Below, in pieces: positions 9,358-18,378 of a DNA stretch of 64,000 bases (its first letter is position 1; every line of letters begins with the position of its first letter). The DNA is from JAAEPI01 sp965212145 (GTDB taxonomy: Bacteria; Bacteroidota; Bacteroidia; Cytophagales; Cyclobacteriaceae). The notes beneath the pieces were generated by a model. That model did not search any database. It saw only the letters and a list, made by a program, of their open reading frames with translations, and was not told where the DNA came from. The stretch is from NCBI GenBank assembly GCA_965212145.1, contig CBDBUY010000003.1, forward strand, positions 1-64,000, in the 5' to 3' direction. The position numbers were made by a program, and so were the translations under genes.

Positions 9358-10785
9358 ATGAAAAAGGCTTCCATAATTTCAGTTTTTCTGCTCATCGCCA
9401 ACATCGGCTACACGCAAAATCAGACATTAGAAAAATATTTCCGCGTCCTTGAAGAAAGCGGTTTTTCAGGAATCATCGCAGTTGGCCAAAATGGTGAGCC
9501 ATGGTTAACCGTAGGGATTGGTGATATGGATAAAAGTCAGTCCAAGGAGTGGAGGATGCATACCATATCCACAACCGGATCAATCACCAAGCAATTCACC
9601 GCCGTAGCAATTCTGAAATTAGAGGAGGAGGGGAAGCTGAAAGTGACGGACAAAATCTCTAATTATTTTGATGATGTGCCTGTTGACAAAGCTGAAATAA
9701 CGATCCATCATTTGCTGACGCATGGGGCTGGGTTACCGGGAGCTGTGGGAGATGATTACGAAATCCTAAGCGCCAGGGAATTTCAACAAAGAGCCATGAA
9801 CGCTGAACTTTTGTTTAATCCTGGAGAAGGTTATGAGTACTCAAATGTTGGCTTCACATTGGCAGCCATGATCGTGGAACAGCTCTCCGGTAAGTCCTAT
9901 GAGGAGTTTTTGATACAGGAGTTTTTTAAGCCTGCTGGGATGGAGAATACGGGCTACTTGATGCCAAAATGGAAAGAGAAGAACATGGCATTTGGCTTAA
10001 AAGGCGATCAGCCTTGGGGATCAAACTATGATCGCTACAAGGAAAAAGGAGAGGTTAGTTACCACCTCATTGGAAATGGAGGTGTACTTTCCACTGCTGA
10101 GGACATGATTAAATGGGACAAGGCGTTGACTTCAGGCTCGATCTTATCCAAGGAATCTTTGAATAAGGTTTTCACTAAACACAATCCCGAACCTGGAGGT
10201 GACTCTTTTTATGGGTATGGTTATGTAGTCGTGGATTATGATGGAGGAAAGTTGGTAAAACACAATGGAGGCAACCAGGTCTTTTTTGCGGATTATCTCC
10301 GGTTCCTCGACAAAGACCGGGTGATTTATGTCATGTGTAATAAGTCGGATAGGAAGTTCTTTGATGTGGCCATTGAGGTGGCTCGTATTCTTGATAACGC
10401 TGATTACGAGCCACAGGATATTACGAGCAAGCCCATGATGGTTCTTGACGATTTGCCTGATTCTCCTCTAAGTGTGACGATCCGGTCGTTCCTGAATAAG
10501 CTACCTCAAGCTAAATCTGATGATGAGTTCCGAGCGCTTGTTAAAGATCATTTGACGGATGATTTCGCGGATCAGTTTTCGCCCAGGGAGCAAGTTTCAA
10601 TGATGAAAAACGTCCAGGAGCATCTGGGCCATCGAGAGATCGTAAAAGTAGAAGTGGTTCGTCAAGGACATTACAAGGTGTTTCTAGCTGATGACAAGCC
10701 TGAAACACTGATGTTGGAATTTGTGATGGGACCTTCTATTTCAGAACCTCGATTTGCTACATTGGGGGTTGATATATTTGATTAG
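9358..10785 (+). CDS. Exported beta-lactamase-fold serine hydrolase
   Basis: A signal peptide (MKKASIISVFLLIANIGYTQ) is followed by a Beta-lactamase/DD-peptidase-fold domain. The nucleophile box is SITK (TTGSITKQF, near residue 75), the second box is YSN (near residue 160) and the third is HNGG in place of KTG. These are typical of the broad class-C-like esterase/peptidase group rather than of resistance enzymes. A further C-terminal domain of about 100 residues follows. Substrate unknown. It ends 4 bases into the convergent sensor-like gene. Confidence 0.88.
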   Translation: MKKASIISVFLLIANIGYTQNQTLEKYFRVLEESGFSGIIAVGQNGEPWLTVGIGDMDKSQSKEWRMHTISTTGSITKQFTAVAILKLEEEGKLKVTDKISNYFDDVPVDKAEITIHHLLTHGAGLPGAVGDDYEILSAREFQQRAMNAELLFNPGEGYEYSNVGFTLAAMIVEQLSGKSYEEFLIQEFFKPAGMENTGYLMPKWKEKNMAFGLKGDQPWGSNYDRYKEKGEVSYHLIGNGGVLSTAEDMIKWDKALTSGSILSKESLNKVFTKHNPEPGGDSFYGYGYVVVDYDGGKLVKHNGGNQVFFADYLRFLDKDRVIYVMCNKSDRKFFDVAIEVARILDNADYEPQDITSKPMMVLDDLPDSPLSVTIRSFLNKLPQAKSDDEFRALVKDHLTDDFADQFSPREQVSMMKNVQEHLGHREIVKVEVVRQGHYKVFLADDKPETLMLEFVMGPSISEPRFATLGVDIFD

Positions 10786-11663
10786 CCTGAATTAGCGCTC
10801 TGGCTTGCAATATTTGCTAGTTTTCTTATTTCTTGATCCATGTCTTGAGCTTTACCCATGATCTGATTGAGTTGTTCCATCTCAGGATCATCCGGATGAT
10901 TTAATTTAATCAGATCAACCACTCCCAGAATTTTCGTAATAGGAGATCGCAAAATATGTGAGTTCATAAATCTGTAATGAGCGAGCTGATCTGCCGCTTC
11001 TTTAACCTCAACTTTTTTCACATCAAGCAGCCTTTTTCGTTGCTTCTTGAGATCTACAATTTCTTTCTGTTGACTCAGAAGCAGGTTTGATTGTAGCAGT
11101 AGTTCTTCTTTGGAGTCTTGAATTTGCTTGCTTGCCATCTCAATCGCGACTTTGTTTCTATTGAATTTCTGCTTCAGAAACAAAGTAATCGCAATAAGGA
11201 GGATTGAGTTTACTAAGAAATCAAAACTCAATGATAAACTAGAGTAGTTGGGGTTAACAGGAAATGCCGAAAATTGCTTAAAGAAAGGAATGGATAGGCC
11301 GTAGCAAATCAAGAGAAACGGCGTAACCCATCCTCGAGTACTGATACAAATAAAAATCAGTAAAACCATTATCGTATAAGGAACAGGTCCATTCCATCCT
11401 CCATAATTGTTCCATACGGAACCCATTAACACAAGGCAGATGAGGAAAAAAATTGACGTGGCAAGTTGGAAGTACTTCTTGTGAAGGAGATATAACAGAC
11501 CTAAAACTGTAACTGCTCCAACGTTGATTGCTAGAATTCCTTGATCGGCTTGAATTAGCAAGTTGTGAGAGAGTCTCAAAAATAAATATAACGTACCCAA
11601 TATTATCCCAAAACGGAACACCTGCCTTTGGTATATCCGATATACATTTTGCTCGTTAGCCAT
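10782..11663 (-). CDS. Membrane sensor-like protein with HisKA-type H-box but no ATPase domain
   Basis: About six hydrophobic segments occupy residues 15-165. They are followed by a long coiled coil (KQIQDSKEELLLQSNLLLSQQKE...) and then NSHILRSPITKILGVVDLI, which closely resembles the phospho-acceptor H-box of histidine kinases. The protein stops about 50 residues later, with no N, G1 or G2 box of an HATPase domain. It could be phosphorylated in trans, act as a dimerisation partner, or be a degenerate kinase. Its start overlaps the end of the similar gene upstream by 8 bases, so the two are probably made together. Confidence 0.7.
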   Translation of the reverse strand: MANEQNVYRIYQRQVFRFGIILGTLYLFLRLSHNLLIQADQGILAINVGAVTVLGLLYLLHKKYFQLATSIFFLICLVLMGSVWNNYGGWNGPVPYTIMVLLIFICISTRGWVTPFLLICYGLSIPFFKQFSAFPVNPNYSSLSLSFDFLVNSILLIAITLFLKQKFNRNKVAIEMASKQIQDSKEELLLQSNLLLSQQKEIVDLKKQRKRLLDVKKVEVKEAADQLAHYRFMNSHILRSPITKILGVVDLIKLNHPDDPEMEQLNQIMGKAQDMDQEIRKLANIASQSANSG

Positions 11664-12594
11664 AATTTTTTACTTGCTCACTGATATCCTCAGTCACTTG
11701 TTTAATATCTGATGCAGAATCTTTTATGATTTTCTTCAGGATATGACGTCCATCAAGTTCGTCAACTTCAGCAAGCAAGCTTTCGAGCTTTGGTTTTATT
11801 TGATCGCTCGCATTCAACGCAAAATCGGCAATGGAATCGTTATGATCAATCAATACCTTGGTTTGCTGGACAAATTCTTTGTTTATCTCCTTTGTTGAAG
11901 CCTTTATTTCATCATTCTGATCGCTCAGTTCCTCCCATTTCTTCTTGACAATGGCCAATTGTGATCCAAGGTCTTCCTTCGCGGCTAGAAGCTTGCTACT
12001 TTCCCGAATTAATGCGTACTTATAGAAAACAATGAGAATTACGATTGCCGCAGAGGTGTAATAGAAATCTTCGGCTCCTTGTAGTTTTTCTAGAAATAGT
12101 ACCTGTGTGAGAACCCCTTCCAAATAACCATCGATTAACACTGTGAGTGATATTACGATGTATGTGGGTAACACGTATTTGATGGAATTATTATCACAGG
12201 CAAGGACCACAAATACACCTAGACCAAGTAGGTTATATTCTGTGCTACCCGCAACCCCTCCAAATTGCAGAAAATTTATTGCGAGTAAAATAGTGAGTGA
12301 AATGAGGATCGCTGGGTGAATTCTTGAAACTTTATTTGTGGCAATTAAGAAAGCAGCCGCCGCAAACCCGAGGGTCAGTAGTACATCTACGAGCAGCTCA
12401 ATTCCATAGACCTGTCGACTGGAAATACTAAGGATGATTCCGGCAAAACCCCTGATGAAAGCGATGGTAGAGGCTACAAACCATACTTCCAATTCAAAAG
12501 AATTCCCAAAACGGAGATTATTTCGATATGAAAATTTCAAGGTCAGAAGTTTATCTCGCAAAAATTTCCTTAAGCCAATCCCTAGCGTATTCAT
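11656..12594 (-). CDS. Membrane protein with C-terminal coiled coil, partner of the H-box protein
   Basis: The N-terminus is cytoplasmic and basic, followed by about six membrane segments (residues 35-195). A long coiled-coil tail (LAAKEDLGSQLAIVKKKWEELSDQNDEIKAS...) then runs to the end. The layout copies that of the next gene, but no H-box or catalytic domain can be seen. The 8-base overlap and shared architecture suggest a two-protein membrane sensor. No family name recognised. Confidence 0.6.
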   Translation of the reverse strand: MNTLGIGLRKFLRDKLLTLKFSYRNNLRFGNSFELEVWFVASTIAFIRGFAGIILSISSRQVYGIELLVDVLLTLGFAAAAFLIATNKVSRIHPAILISLTILLAINFLQFGGVAGSTEYNLLGLGVFVVLACDNNSIKYVLPTYIVISLTVLIDGYLEGVLTQVLFLEKLQGAEDFYYTSAAIVILIVFYKYALIRESSKLLAAKEDLGSQLAIVKKKWEELSDQNDEIKASTKEINKEFVQQTKVLIDHNDSIADFALNASDQIKPKLESLLAEVDELDGRHILKKIIKDSASDIKQVTEDISEQVKNYG

Positions 12595-12712
12595 GATGAA
12601 GTTCTCAATATGTAAAACTCACATGAATCTGGTCGGTTACCTCTGTTTATTCGGCTAATCGTCTGTTTCTTTCGATGAATGGCTTTGCTGGGGTCTTTTC
12701 CTGTTAAAACCT

Positions 12713-14143
12713 CTAATACTTGAAATAGTGATTGCACCCTTCATGATCTACTGTTGCATTGATTGTTGTTAAATAGGCGATCAGTGTTTCAGCTGTTGTC
12801 TTGTCTTTGATATCAGCATCGTCTAGTGAAAAGTATTGGTCGTAGACCGCTGGAATGTAATCATTGATTCCAATGGTGACCTGATCATTGTTACCCAGAT
12901 ATTGTCCATCTTTTTTGAATAAAAGTTCTTGCCCGTCTTTCTCAATAGTCACCCCTGTGATATGGAATCCTGATGCCGACTCGATGAGAAATTCTGAGAG
13001 TTCGGAGACTGTCTTGGTGAAAATAACAGTACCGTTGTTGAAAGGATCAATATTGAAAATTTCCATTTTTGTGATTTCTCCTTCGTTCAATTCGTCACGT
13101 ATACCGCCAGTATTCTGGATAGATAAATCCACGCTAAGGTAATCCATTAAAGCTGTGGTGTAAAAGCAGCCAATCTCGGTTTTATTGTGATGAGAGGTAG
13201 CATTGCCCACAACCTCTTCGAATTGCGGAGCATTTTGATAAGAATCAATCACCACCGCCAATTCAGCATCTTCTTCTTCAAACGTTGATAGATCAATCAG
13301 GGAAGCGTCCCAACTATTAATTTTTCTGTTTTTTATCGAGAGATCAATACGGCCCAGATGACTCAAATATTTTCCCGCCATAAGCACCGGCGTGCCGTTA
13401 ACTGCCCCAGTATGCTCATTATTGGTATGCCCTCCAATGACCATGTCAAAAAATGTAAAGAACTCTGCAAGTTGCTTGTCTGCGCTAAGTCCCAAATGGG
13501 TGAGTGCAATATATAGGTCAGCGCTCTCCTGTTTTTTTAGTTCGTTATACTCCGCTGCTACGTCGTAATATGGCCTGAATTCTAAGTCTGCAACTCTCCA
13601 TGGATGAGTAGATGGGATGAAAGTTCCTGGTTTTCCATTTGTTTCGACCAAGCCTAGAAATGTGATTTTTAGTCCTCCAACCTCTGCTGTGTAAAAAGGA
13701 TTCGGCTGCCGTAGATCACTTCCATCAGTATTTACGTTGGCGCAAATCCATTCGAATTCAGACTGAGCCATCCGGTCATCCAAAATATCAGTCCCATAAT
13801 CGAATTCATGATTCCCCACTGTCACCACATCGAATCCTGTCCGGTTCATGATGTCTATGATGGGGTAACCTTTTTGTTCATATTGGTCTACAATCGGGCT
13901 TCCTGAAAAAATATCCCCAGCCGCCACCAAAAGAACCTCAGTTTCCTTTCTTGCTTCGTCCACAATGTGCTTGATCTTGGCAAAGTTTTCCAACCGAGAA
14001 TGCGGATCATTAATAAAGAAAATAGTGAGATCCGTTGGCCCACGCTGGGCATTAACTTCTTCTTGACAACCTGTGAGGAGCACTAGCAGCATTGGCATCC
14101 AAAAGGCACGAGAGATTCTTATTCTCAAGAAGGTGTGATTCAT
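12713..14143 (-). CDS. 5'-nucleotidase / 2',3'-cyclic phosphodiesterase family lipoprotein
   Basis: The N-terminus ends in a lipobox (LLVLLTGC), so the mature protein is membrane-anchored outside the cytoplasm. The metallophosphatase domain shows FFINDPHSR, AAGDIFSGSP, VTVGNHEFDYG, ALTHLGLSADK and IGGHTN, which together form the two-metal site. The C-terminal nucleotide-binding domain has QNTGGIRDELNEG and NIDPFNN. Enzymes of this type release phosphate from extracellular nucleotides, which would feed a nucleoside transporter such as the one at 7948. Length (476) is normal for the UshA-like family. Confidence 0.92.
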   Translation of the reverse strand: MNHTFLRIRISRAFWMPMLLVLLTGCQEEVNAQRGPTDLTIFFINDPHSRLENFAKIKHIVDEARKETEVLLVAAGDIFSGSPIVDQYEQKGYPIIDIMNRTGFDVVTVGNHEFDYGTDILDDRMAQSEFEWICANVNTDGSDLRQPNPFYTAEVGGLKITFLGLVETNGKPGTFIPSTHPWRVADLEFRPYYDVAAEYNELKKQESADLYIALTHLGLSADKQLAEFFTFFDMVIGGHTNNEHTGAVNGTPVLMAGKYLSHLGRIDLSIKNRKINSWDASLIDLSTFEEEDAELAVVIDSYQNAPQFEEVVGNATSHHNKTEIGCFYTTALMDYLSVDLSIQNTGGIRDELNEGEITKMEIFNIDPFNNGTVIFTKTVSELSEFLIESASGFHITGVTIEKDGQELLFKKDGQYLGNNDQVTIGINDYIPAVYDQYFSLDDADIKDKTTAETLIAYLTTINATVDHEGCNHYFKY

Positions 14144-14180
14144 GGAGCGAATTTAGCGAAGTGCATCCATCTGAAAACAA

Positions 14181-14211
14181 AAAAGCCCTGACTACTTGCG
14201 TCTGGGCTTTT
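14181..14211 (-). terminator. Terminator after the Asp-Phe repeat gene
   Basis: AAAAGCCC pairs with GGGCTTTT across a 15-base loop, directly downstream of the gene ending at 14231 on the minus strand. Confidence 0.65.
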
Positions 14212-14230
14212 CGTGAAAATATGTTCAGTC

Positions 14231-14635
14231 CTAATTCTTTTTGATTTTTCGCATCATCTCTCGGATTTCTTCCTTCATTTCATCCATTTGCTCATGGAAC
14301 TCTTTCATGTCCATTTCAAAGTGTTCTGAGAATTCAAAGTCCATTTCTTCAAAGTCGAAATCAAAGTCAAAGTCAAAATCTTCATCGTACTCATAATCGA
14401 AATCGAATTCAAAATCATGGTCAAAGTCAACATCAAAGTCCATTCCTTCGAAATCAAAGTCGAAATCCGGAATGTCAACATCCACATCTACGAAATGGTC
14501 GAATCCAGAAAAGTGATCATGAACGGGCTCAAACGAATGAATTTTCTTGAGACCTTCGGACTTGTCAGTTTCATCGGTCTGGGCGAATCCCTGAATCATC
14601 AGCAGGGATAGGAGAAGAGTGAACAGCTTTTTCAT
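14231..14635 (-). CDS. Exported acidic protein with Asp-Phe repeats
   Basis: After a signal peptide (MKKLFTLLLSLLMIQGFAQ) the chain becomes an almost pure alternation of Asp with Phe, Tyr, Val or Ile (VDVDVDIPDFDFDF, DFDYEYDEDFDFDF) over residues 48-105. It ends in a charged helix rich in Glu, Met and Lys (KEFHEQMDEMKEEIREM). The strand-like alternation with carboxylates on one face could bind calcium or other cations, or fold into a repetitive sheet; this is inference. It is not a shadow: the frame has a signal peptide, its own terminator and clear codon structure. No family recognised. Confidence 0.7.
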   Translation of the reverse strand: MKKLFTLLLSLLMIQGFAQTDETDKSEGLKKIHSFEPVHDHFSGFDHFVDVDVDIPDFDFDFEGMDFDVDFDHDFEFDFDYEYDEDFDFDFDFDFEEMDFEFSEHFEMDMKEFHEQMDEMKEEIREMMRKIKKN

Positions 14636-14718
14636 GAGAATTGGTTTTAGAGGGTTTACTCACTCCTCAGGGAAAGGTTACAACCATTCGCCATTTTAAC
14701 CCTTTTTATTAGAGCGGT

Positions 14719-15162
14719 CTACTCATGATCCTCGAAAAGCTGTAGGTAATTTCCGTCCGGGTCTTTGAAAATTAGCATGCGTTTTTTGATCTTCTCATCG
14801 TACGCCATATCTCCATGGAATTCGACATTTAGTTTCTTCAGATGCTTCTCCCAAGTCAGAATATCATCCACTAAAAAGCCAGTTTTGAAAAAACCTTGCG
14901 ATCGACCTACTTTGGCTTTGGCATCACGGAGCTCCAGTAATTCGATCAGAAAATTGCCGGCATCCAGATTGACGATCTTGAAGCCACGCTCCTCATTGTC
15001 ATAACGCGCTACAACCTCCGCCGAAAAAACCTGTGAGTACCATTCCACAGAATTTTCCACATCGCTAACGATGATCGCAGAAAAATAGGGACTGAATTGT
15101 GGAGTTTGACTATTAGAGAGAAGAGCTGCAGCCAGCAACGTGCCTAAAATGAATCCTTTCAT
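14719..15162 (-). CDS. Exported VOC (glyoxalase/bleomycin-resistance fold) protein
   Basis: The start MKGFILGTLLAAALL at 15162 gives a signal peptide; an upstream ATG at 15192 would put ten residues before it. The rest is one VOC domain: FSAIIVSDVENSVEWYSQVF at the start and FKDPDGNYLQLFE at the end, the usual paired beta-alpha-beta modules with a metal-ligand Glu near the C-terminus. It lies 36 bases downstream of the ABC permease stop and may belong to the same operon. Substrate unknown; it could be binding rather than catalytic. Confidence 0.82.
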   Translation of the reverse strand: MKGFILGTLLAAALLSNSQTPQFSPYFSAIIVSDVENSVEWYSQVFSAEVVARYDNEERGFKIVNLDAGNFLIELLELRDAKAKVGRSQGFFKTGFLVDDILTWEKHLKKLNVEFHGDMAYDEKIKKRMLIFKDPDGNYLQLFEDHE

Positions 15163-15198
15163 GTCGAACCAAAACGAATTCGGGCAGATCAAGTTTCC

Positions 15199-16026
15199 TT
15201 ACTTCAAATCCCGCTTAACCAATCGCCAATAAACCGCTCCTAAGAAGAGCCCCATCCAGCCCAAGCTGATCAAGACCGGTTTGATCGGCACGTAATCCAC
15301 GATTTCCCTGAAAATGTACTTTGGATAAGGAATAGCGATCAAATCTTTCATGGCCCGAACAGGCAAATAGCTGGCGAATTCACTCCAACCTGTGTTTTTG
15401 CAGCAGTGATGATGCTGCAGGAAAACTGCCACAATCGGCTCAAACATGATGGTATAAATGAACAGCCCAATGATCGCGAATCCTGCCTTTTTTATCAAGA
15501 GGGCCACAAGGAAAGCGAAAGAGCAAAACACCACTATGTCCAGGAAGTACGCAGCTATGAATTCCATCTCGTCAAATACAAATTGGGCTCCCTGCACATT
15601 GGAATAAATGAACCCATTGGTCAGGCCGGAAATGAACAAGAATAGTGTACTGAAGGCCGCTAAAAACAGGATCAAGGACAACTTGCTTAAGACAAATTCC
15701 TTTTTGCTGATGCCGTCGATAACATTCTGACGAAGCGTGTTGTAGGACAAATCGTTGTTTACCGAAATGATAACTATGAACCCAAGCAACACACGAATAA
15801 AAGATGCCAGATAGGTAGTGTTCTGCCAGATATCCGGAAAGTCATAGATCGGCAAAAGGGTAGGGTCCAGTCCCTCGAAATCCGCTCCCTGTGACTTTAA
15901 GTATTCCAGAAAAAAGGTTCCGAACGAAGTAATCACGATCAGCGCAAACAGGTACATCCCCATCAAAATCCAGAAGACTTTGTAGTTGCGGAGTTTCAGC
16001 CATTCCAGTTTGAACGCTCTAATCAT
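15199..16026 (-). CDS. ABC-2 type transporter permease
   Basis: This inner-membrane half of an ABC exporter has about six membrane helices in 275 residues, with a first helix after LKLRNYKVFWILMGMYL and a family-typical extracytoplasmic loop after it. The segment NDLSYNTLRQNVIDGISKKEF is the amphipathic coupling region seen in ABC-2 permeases. The HHHCC cluster near residue 200 is unusual and could bind metal. Its start overlaps the ATPase gene by 8 bases, so the two clearly form one transporter. Substrate unknown. Confidence 0.88.
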   Translation of the reverse strand: MIRAFKLEWLKLRNYKVFWILMGMYLFALIVITSFGTFFLEYLKSQGADFEGLDPTLLPIYDFPDIWQNTTYLASFIRVLLGFIVIISVNNDLSYNTLRQNVIDGISKKEFVLSKLSLILFLAAFSTLFLFISGLTNGFIYSNVQGAQFVFDEMEFIAAYFLDIVVFCSFAFLVALLIKKAGFAIIGLFIYTIMFEPIVAVFLQHHHCCKNTGWSEFASYLPVRAMKDLIAIPYPKYIFREIVDYVPIKPVLISLGWMGLFLGAVYWRLVKRDLK

Positions 16027-16915
16027 GCTCTTTCAAAATTTTAAGGAACTCTTGTTCCAATGAGTTGGTCTGGGTGATCAGTTTCTTGAGTGTGATTCCA
16101 CGCTCGAAGCAAAAGTTGTTGACCTGAGTTGAAGTAAAGCCGTCATTGAGGTCGATAAACAATCCATTTTCCAACTGCTCCACTTTGCCAGTCCCTTCGA
16201 AAGTGCCAATGACCCCTTTCAATTGCTCCATATCATCTGCACCAATTTCCACCGTGTTGGTCTCACCTAAAATATCCCGAACGGGCCCTTCGTGAAGTTT
16301 CACGCCATTTCTGAGCACACAGAAATCCGTACAAACCTTTTGCACTTCATCCAACAGGTGACTGGCCAAAATGATCGTTTTTCCCTGATCAGCAATTTCC
16401 TTAATCAAAGCTCGTATTTCCGCTATTCCCTGCGGATCCAGTCCATTGGTGGGCTCATCCAGAATCAAAATAGGCGGGTCGGCGAGCAGGGCTGCCGCGA
16501 TGGACAACCGCTGCTTCATGCCCAGACTGAACGTCTTAAACTTGTCGTCCTTTCGTCCAAAAAGATCGACCTGCTTCAGCACTGGCTCGATCCGATCCGT
16601 GGAAACTTCCTTGATGTGCGCTACGATCCTGAGATTCTGAACGGCCGTCATGTACGGATAGAAACAGGGCGTCTCCAGAATAGCGCCAATCTTCTTTCGG
16701 CTCTCAATATTCGATTGGCCGCCGAACCATTTGTATTGCCCTGAAGATGGAGCTACAACGTCCAGCAGCATCCCAAGTGTGGTGGTTTTGCCACTGCCAT
16801 TGGGGCCTAGGAGGCCGTAGACTGTCCCACTGTTGATCGTAAGATCCAGGTTGTTGACAGCCGTAAGTTTACCAAAGTGTTTGGTCAGCGCTCTGACCTC
16901 AAGGGTTAATCCCAT
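16019..16915 (-). CDS. ABC transporter ATP-binding protein
   Basis: The ATPase partner of the permease at 15199. Walker A GPNGSGKTT near residue 36, Q-loop region (ILETPCFYPYM), signature SLGMKQRLSIAAALL near residue 128, Walker B PPILILDEPTNGLDPQG and the switch His in LASHLLDEV are all present. A C-terminal extension of about 80 residues is typical for ABC-2 exporters. The start lies inside the end of the upstream DUF4252 gene (10-base overlap), so the exporter is transcribed with the sigma-factor cassette. Confidence 0.95.
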   Translation of the reverse strand: MGLTLEVRALTKHFGKLTAVNNLDLTINSGTVYGLLGPNGSGKTTTLGMLLDVVAPSSGQYKWFGGQSNIESRKKIGAILETPCFYPYMTAVQNLRIVAHIKEVSTDRIEPVLKQVDLFGRKDDKFKTFSLGMKQRLSIAAALLADPPILILDEPTNGLDPQGIAEIRALIKEIADQGKTIILASHLLDEVQKVCTDFCVLRNGVKLHEGPVRDILGETNTVEIGADDMEQLKGVIGTFEGTGKVEQLENGLFIDLNDGFTSTQVNNFCFERGITLKKLITQTNSLEQEFLKILKEHD

Positions 16916-17442
16916 CTTTCGGAGGGTACATCTAAAACATTAAACAAGTCTTCGTCTGACATGGTACGTATGATCGCCGGGATTTTCTGCCAGGCGACAT
17001 TTCCCTTTAGAAAGAAAACATACGACTGATCCTCAATGCTCATCACTCCGGTTAATTCATTTGTGCGCATTTCCTTACCCAATATCACCACATCGTTCCC
17101 TGACCCAAAGATGGACATGTACTCTTCGTACCCGGCCTTGCTGAAATTGGTCAGCATCGTTTTGTAGGACTTCTCCACAATTGCTGTCGAGTCCAGTTGG
17201 TAAATCAGGAATTTTTCAAAGGAGGAGGCCAGCTCGTTGAAAGCCTCATTTTTCTGAATGTTGATCATGCGAAGGGTGCTAGGATAAAGACAGTAGCGCC
17301 TTGCACTGTTGTCCTCTGCATAATCCTTAAAAATGCTCTCCTGTGCCAATAGGGGCTGTGTGAGCCCCATTAGCATTAGTCCGAAGATGAATGATTTGAT
17401 CTTCAATGTCCTAGTTTTTCTTTTCCCTCTTCTTGTCGTCAT
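16906..17442 (-). CDS. DUF4252 family exported protein (second copy)
   Basis: A signal peptide (LKIKSFIFGLMLMGLTQPLLAQ) and a DUF4252-type domain of about 140 residues (FLIYQLDSTAIVEKSYKTMLTNFSKAGYEEYMSI). The ATG at 17442 overlaps the upstream gene by 32 bases and adds a basic stretch. A TTG at 17406, just after the upstream stop, would give a standard signal peptide and may be the true start. DUF4252 proteins typically sit beside ECF sigma factors in Bacteroidota; their function is unknown. Confidence 0.72.
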   Translation of the reverse strand: MTTRRGKRKTRTLKIKSFIFGLMLMGLTQPLLAQESIFKDYAEDNSARRYCLYPSTLRMINIQKNEAFNELASSFEKFLIYQLDSTAIVEKSYKTMLTNFSKAGYEEYMSIFGSGNDVVILGKEMRTNELTGVMSIEDQSYVFFLKGNVAWQKIPAIIRTMSDEDLFNVLDVPSERWD

Positions 17443-17950
17443 CTATTTTGTCCAGATTCGACAATCCCTGAACCTGCATGCTTCTGGCAATTTTAGAGAT
17501 GTTCTTCAAATCAATCTCACCAAACAGGCTGATCATGGCATAGCCTTTCTTGCCGCCAGATACCATTACGAGTTCTGAGATGATTCCGTTTTTCTCTTTT
17601 AAGGCAAAGTGAAAGTTTTCCTCGGCATCCAGTACGGTCATCAGTTCTTCAAACCCGGCTTTATTTACATCCGCCACGCCTTCTTTGTACAGCTTACCCG
17701 CGTTGGCCACACTGTCTCCGTATAGTACTTTCATGCCTTTCAGTTTGCTCACGGCCTGAAGAAATTCTTTTTCTTCCTCACTGCCTGCTTCCAACTCAGT
17801 GAAGAGCGAAAACATTTTGGAGCTGATGGAGGCCTTCACGTAGCTATCGTCTCCACTGAATCTGTCGAAATATTTCGTCACTACTTCGCCCTGGGCGAAT
17901 GCACCCAATGACAGGAATAGGGCGATCATAAGTGTTGTTAACCTTTTCAT
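17411..17950 (-). CDS. DUF4252 family exported protein (first copy)
   Basis: The signal peptide (MKRLTTLMIALFLSLGAFAQ) is followed by a DUF4252 domain with FSGDDSYVKASISSKMFSLF and a repeated lysine/glycine-rich core (LYKEGVADVNKAGFEELMTVLD). Its ATG overlaps the stop of the anti-sigma-like gene by 4 bases. Similar in layout and length to the next gene, so the pair probably arose by duplication. Located in the periplasm or on the outer membrane; role unknown, but the context links it to the sigma factor. Confidence 0.82.
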   Translation of the reverse strand: MKRLTTLMIALFLSLGAFAQGEVVTKYFDRFSGDDSYVKASISSKMFSLFTELEAGSEEEKEFLQAVSKLKGMKVLYGDSVANAGKLYKEGVADVNKAGFEELMTVLDAEENFHFALKEKNGIISELVMVSGGKKGYAMISLFGEIDLKNISKIARSMQVQGLSNLDKIDDDKKREKKN

Positions 17951-18378
17951 AATTTTTCTTCTTTAATAAGTTCTTCTGCTTTATTTATTTTCTTCAATTG
18001 TGTCGTGTGTATCTGCGCTTCATTGATGTTGGAGGACATCTTCATCAGCACCGTCCGTGCGATTTCATACGCCTGCTCCGGATCTTCAATTTCAAAATCG
18101 TTTTGCTTGTTGGAATCCTGAAAGACGAAAGCCCCCACCAAAATGCCGATCGTGATCGTCGCGGCGATGGACAAATTCGTCCGATTAAATCGTCTGCCCG
18201 GATGCTTGAATTTCTTCTCAGAAGTCACCTCCGCCGTTTTCTGCACGGATCGGAAATACAATCCTATAGGAGCTAGCGATGGGTTTTCCTTGAAATATTC
18301 CTTCAGCTCCGCTTCCTCGGTCAGGGACGTTTCACCTTCCCAGTATTTGCTCAGTAACTCTTCAATTCGCGATTCCAT
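17947..18378 (-). CDS. Single-pass membrane protein, candidate anti-sigma factor
   Basis: I chose the start MESRIEELLSKYWEGETSLTEEAELKEYF at 18378, which places it 17 bases inside the end of the sigma gene. The N-terminal helical segment resembles the sigma-binding part of small Bacteroidota anti-sigma proteins. One membrane helix (TITIGILVGAFVF) lies near residue 80, followed by a short outer tail. No zinc-binding HxxxCxxC is visible. Assignment as anti-sigma rests mainly on its position directly after, and overlapping, the sigma gene. Confidence 0.68.
   Translation of the reverse strand: MESRIEELLSKYWEGETSLTEEAELKEYFKENPSLAPIGLYFRSVQKTAEVTSEKKFKHPGRRFNRTNLSIAATITIGILVGAFVFQDSNKQNDFEIEDPEQAYEIARTVLMKMSSNINEAQIHTTQLKKINKAEELIKEEKL

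Noticed and set aside
9358..10785. Antibiotic-resistance beta-lactamase
   Set aside because: The SITK, YSN and HNGG boxes and the extra C-terminal domain point to the broad serine hydrolase group; nothing supports resistance. The same holds for the gene at 49478.
14305..14487. Alternative frame over the Asp-Phe repeat gene
   Set aside because: It is a low-complexity shadow of the repetitive codons, without signal peptide or start context.
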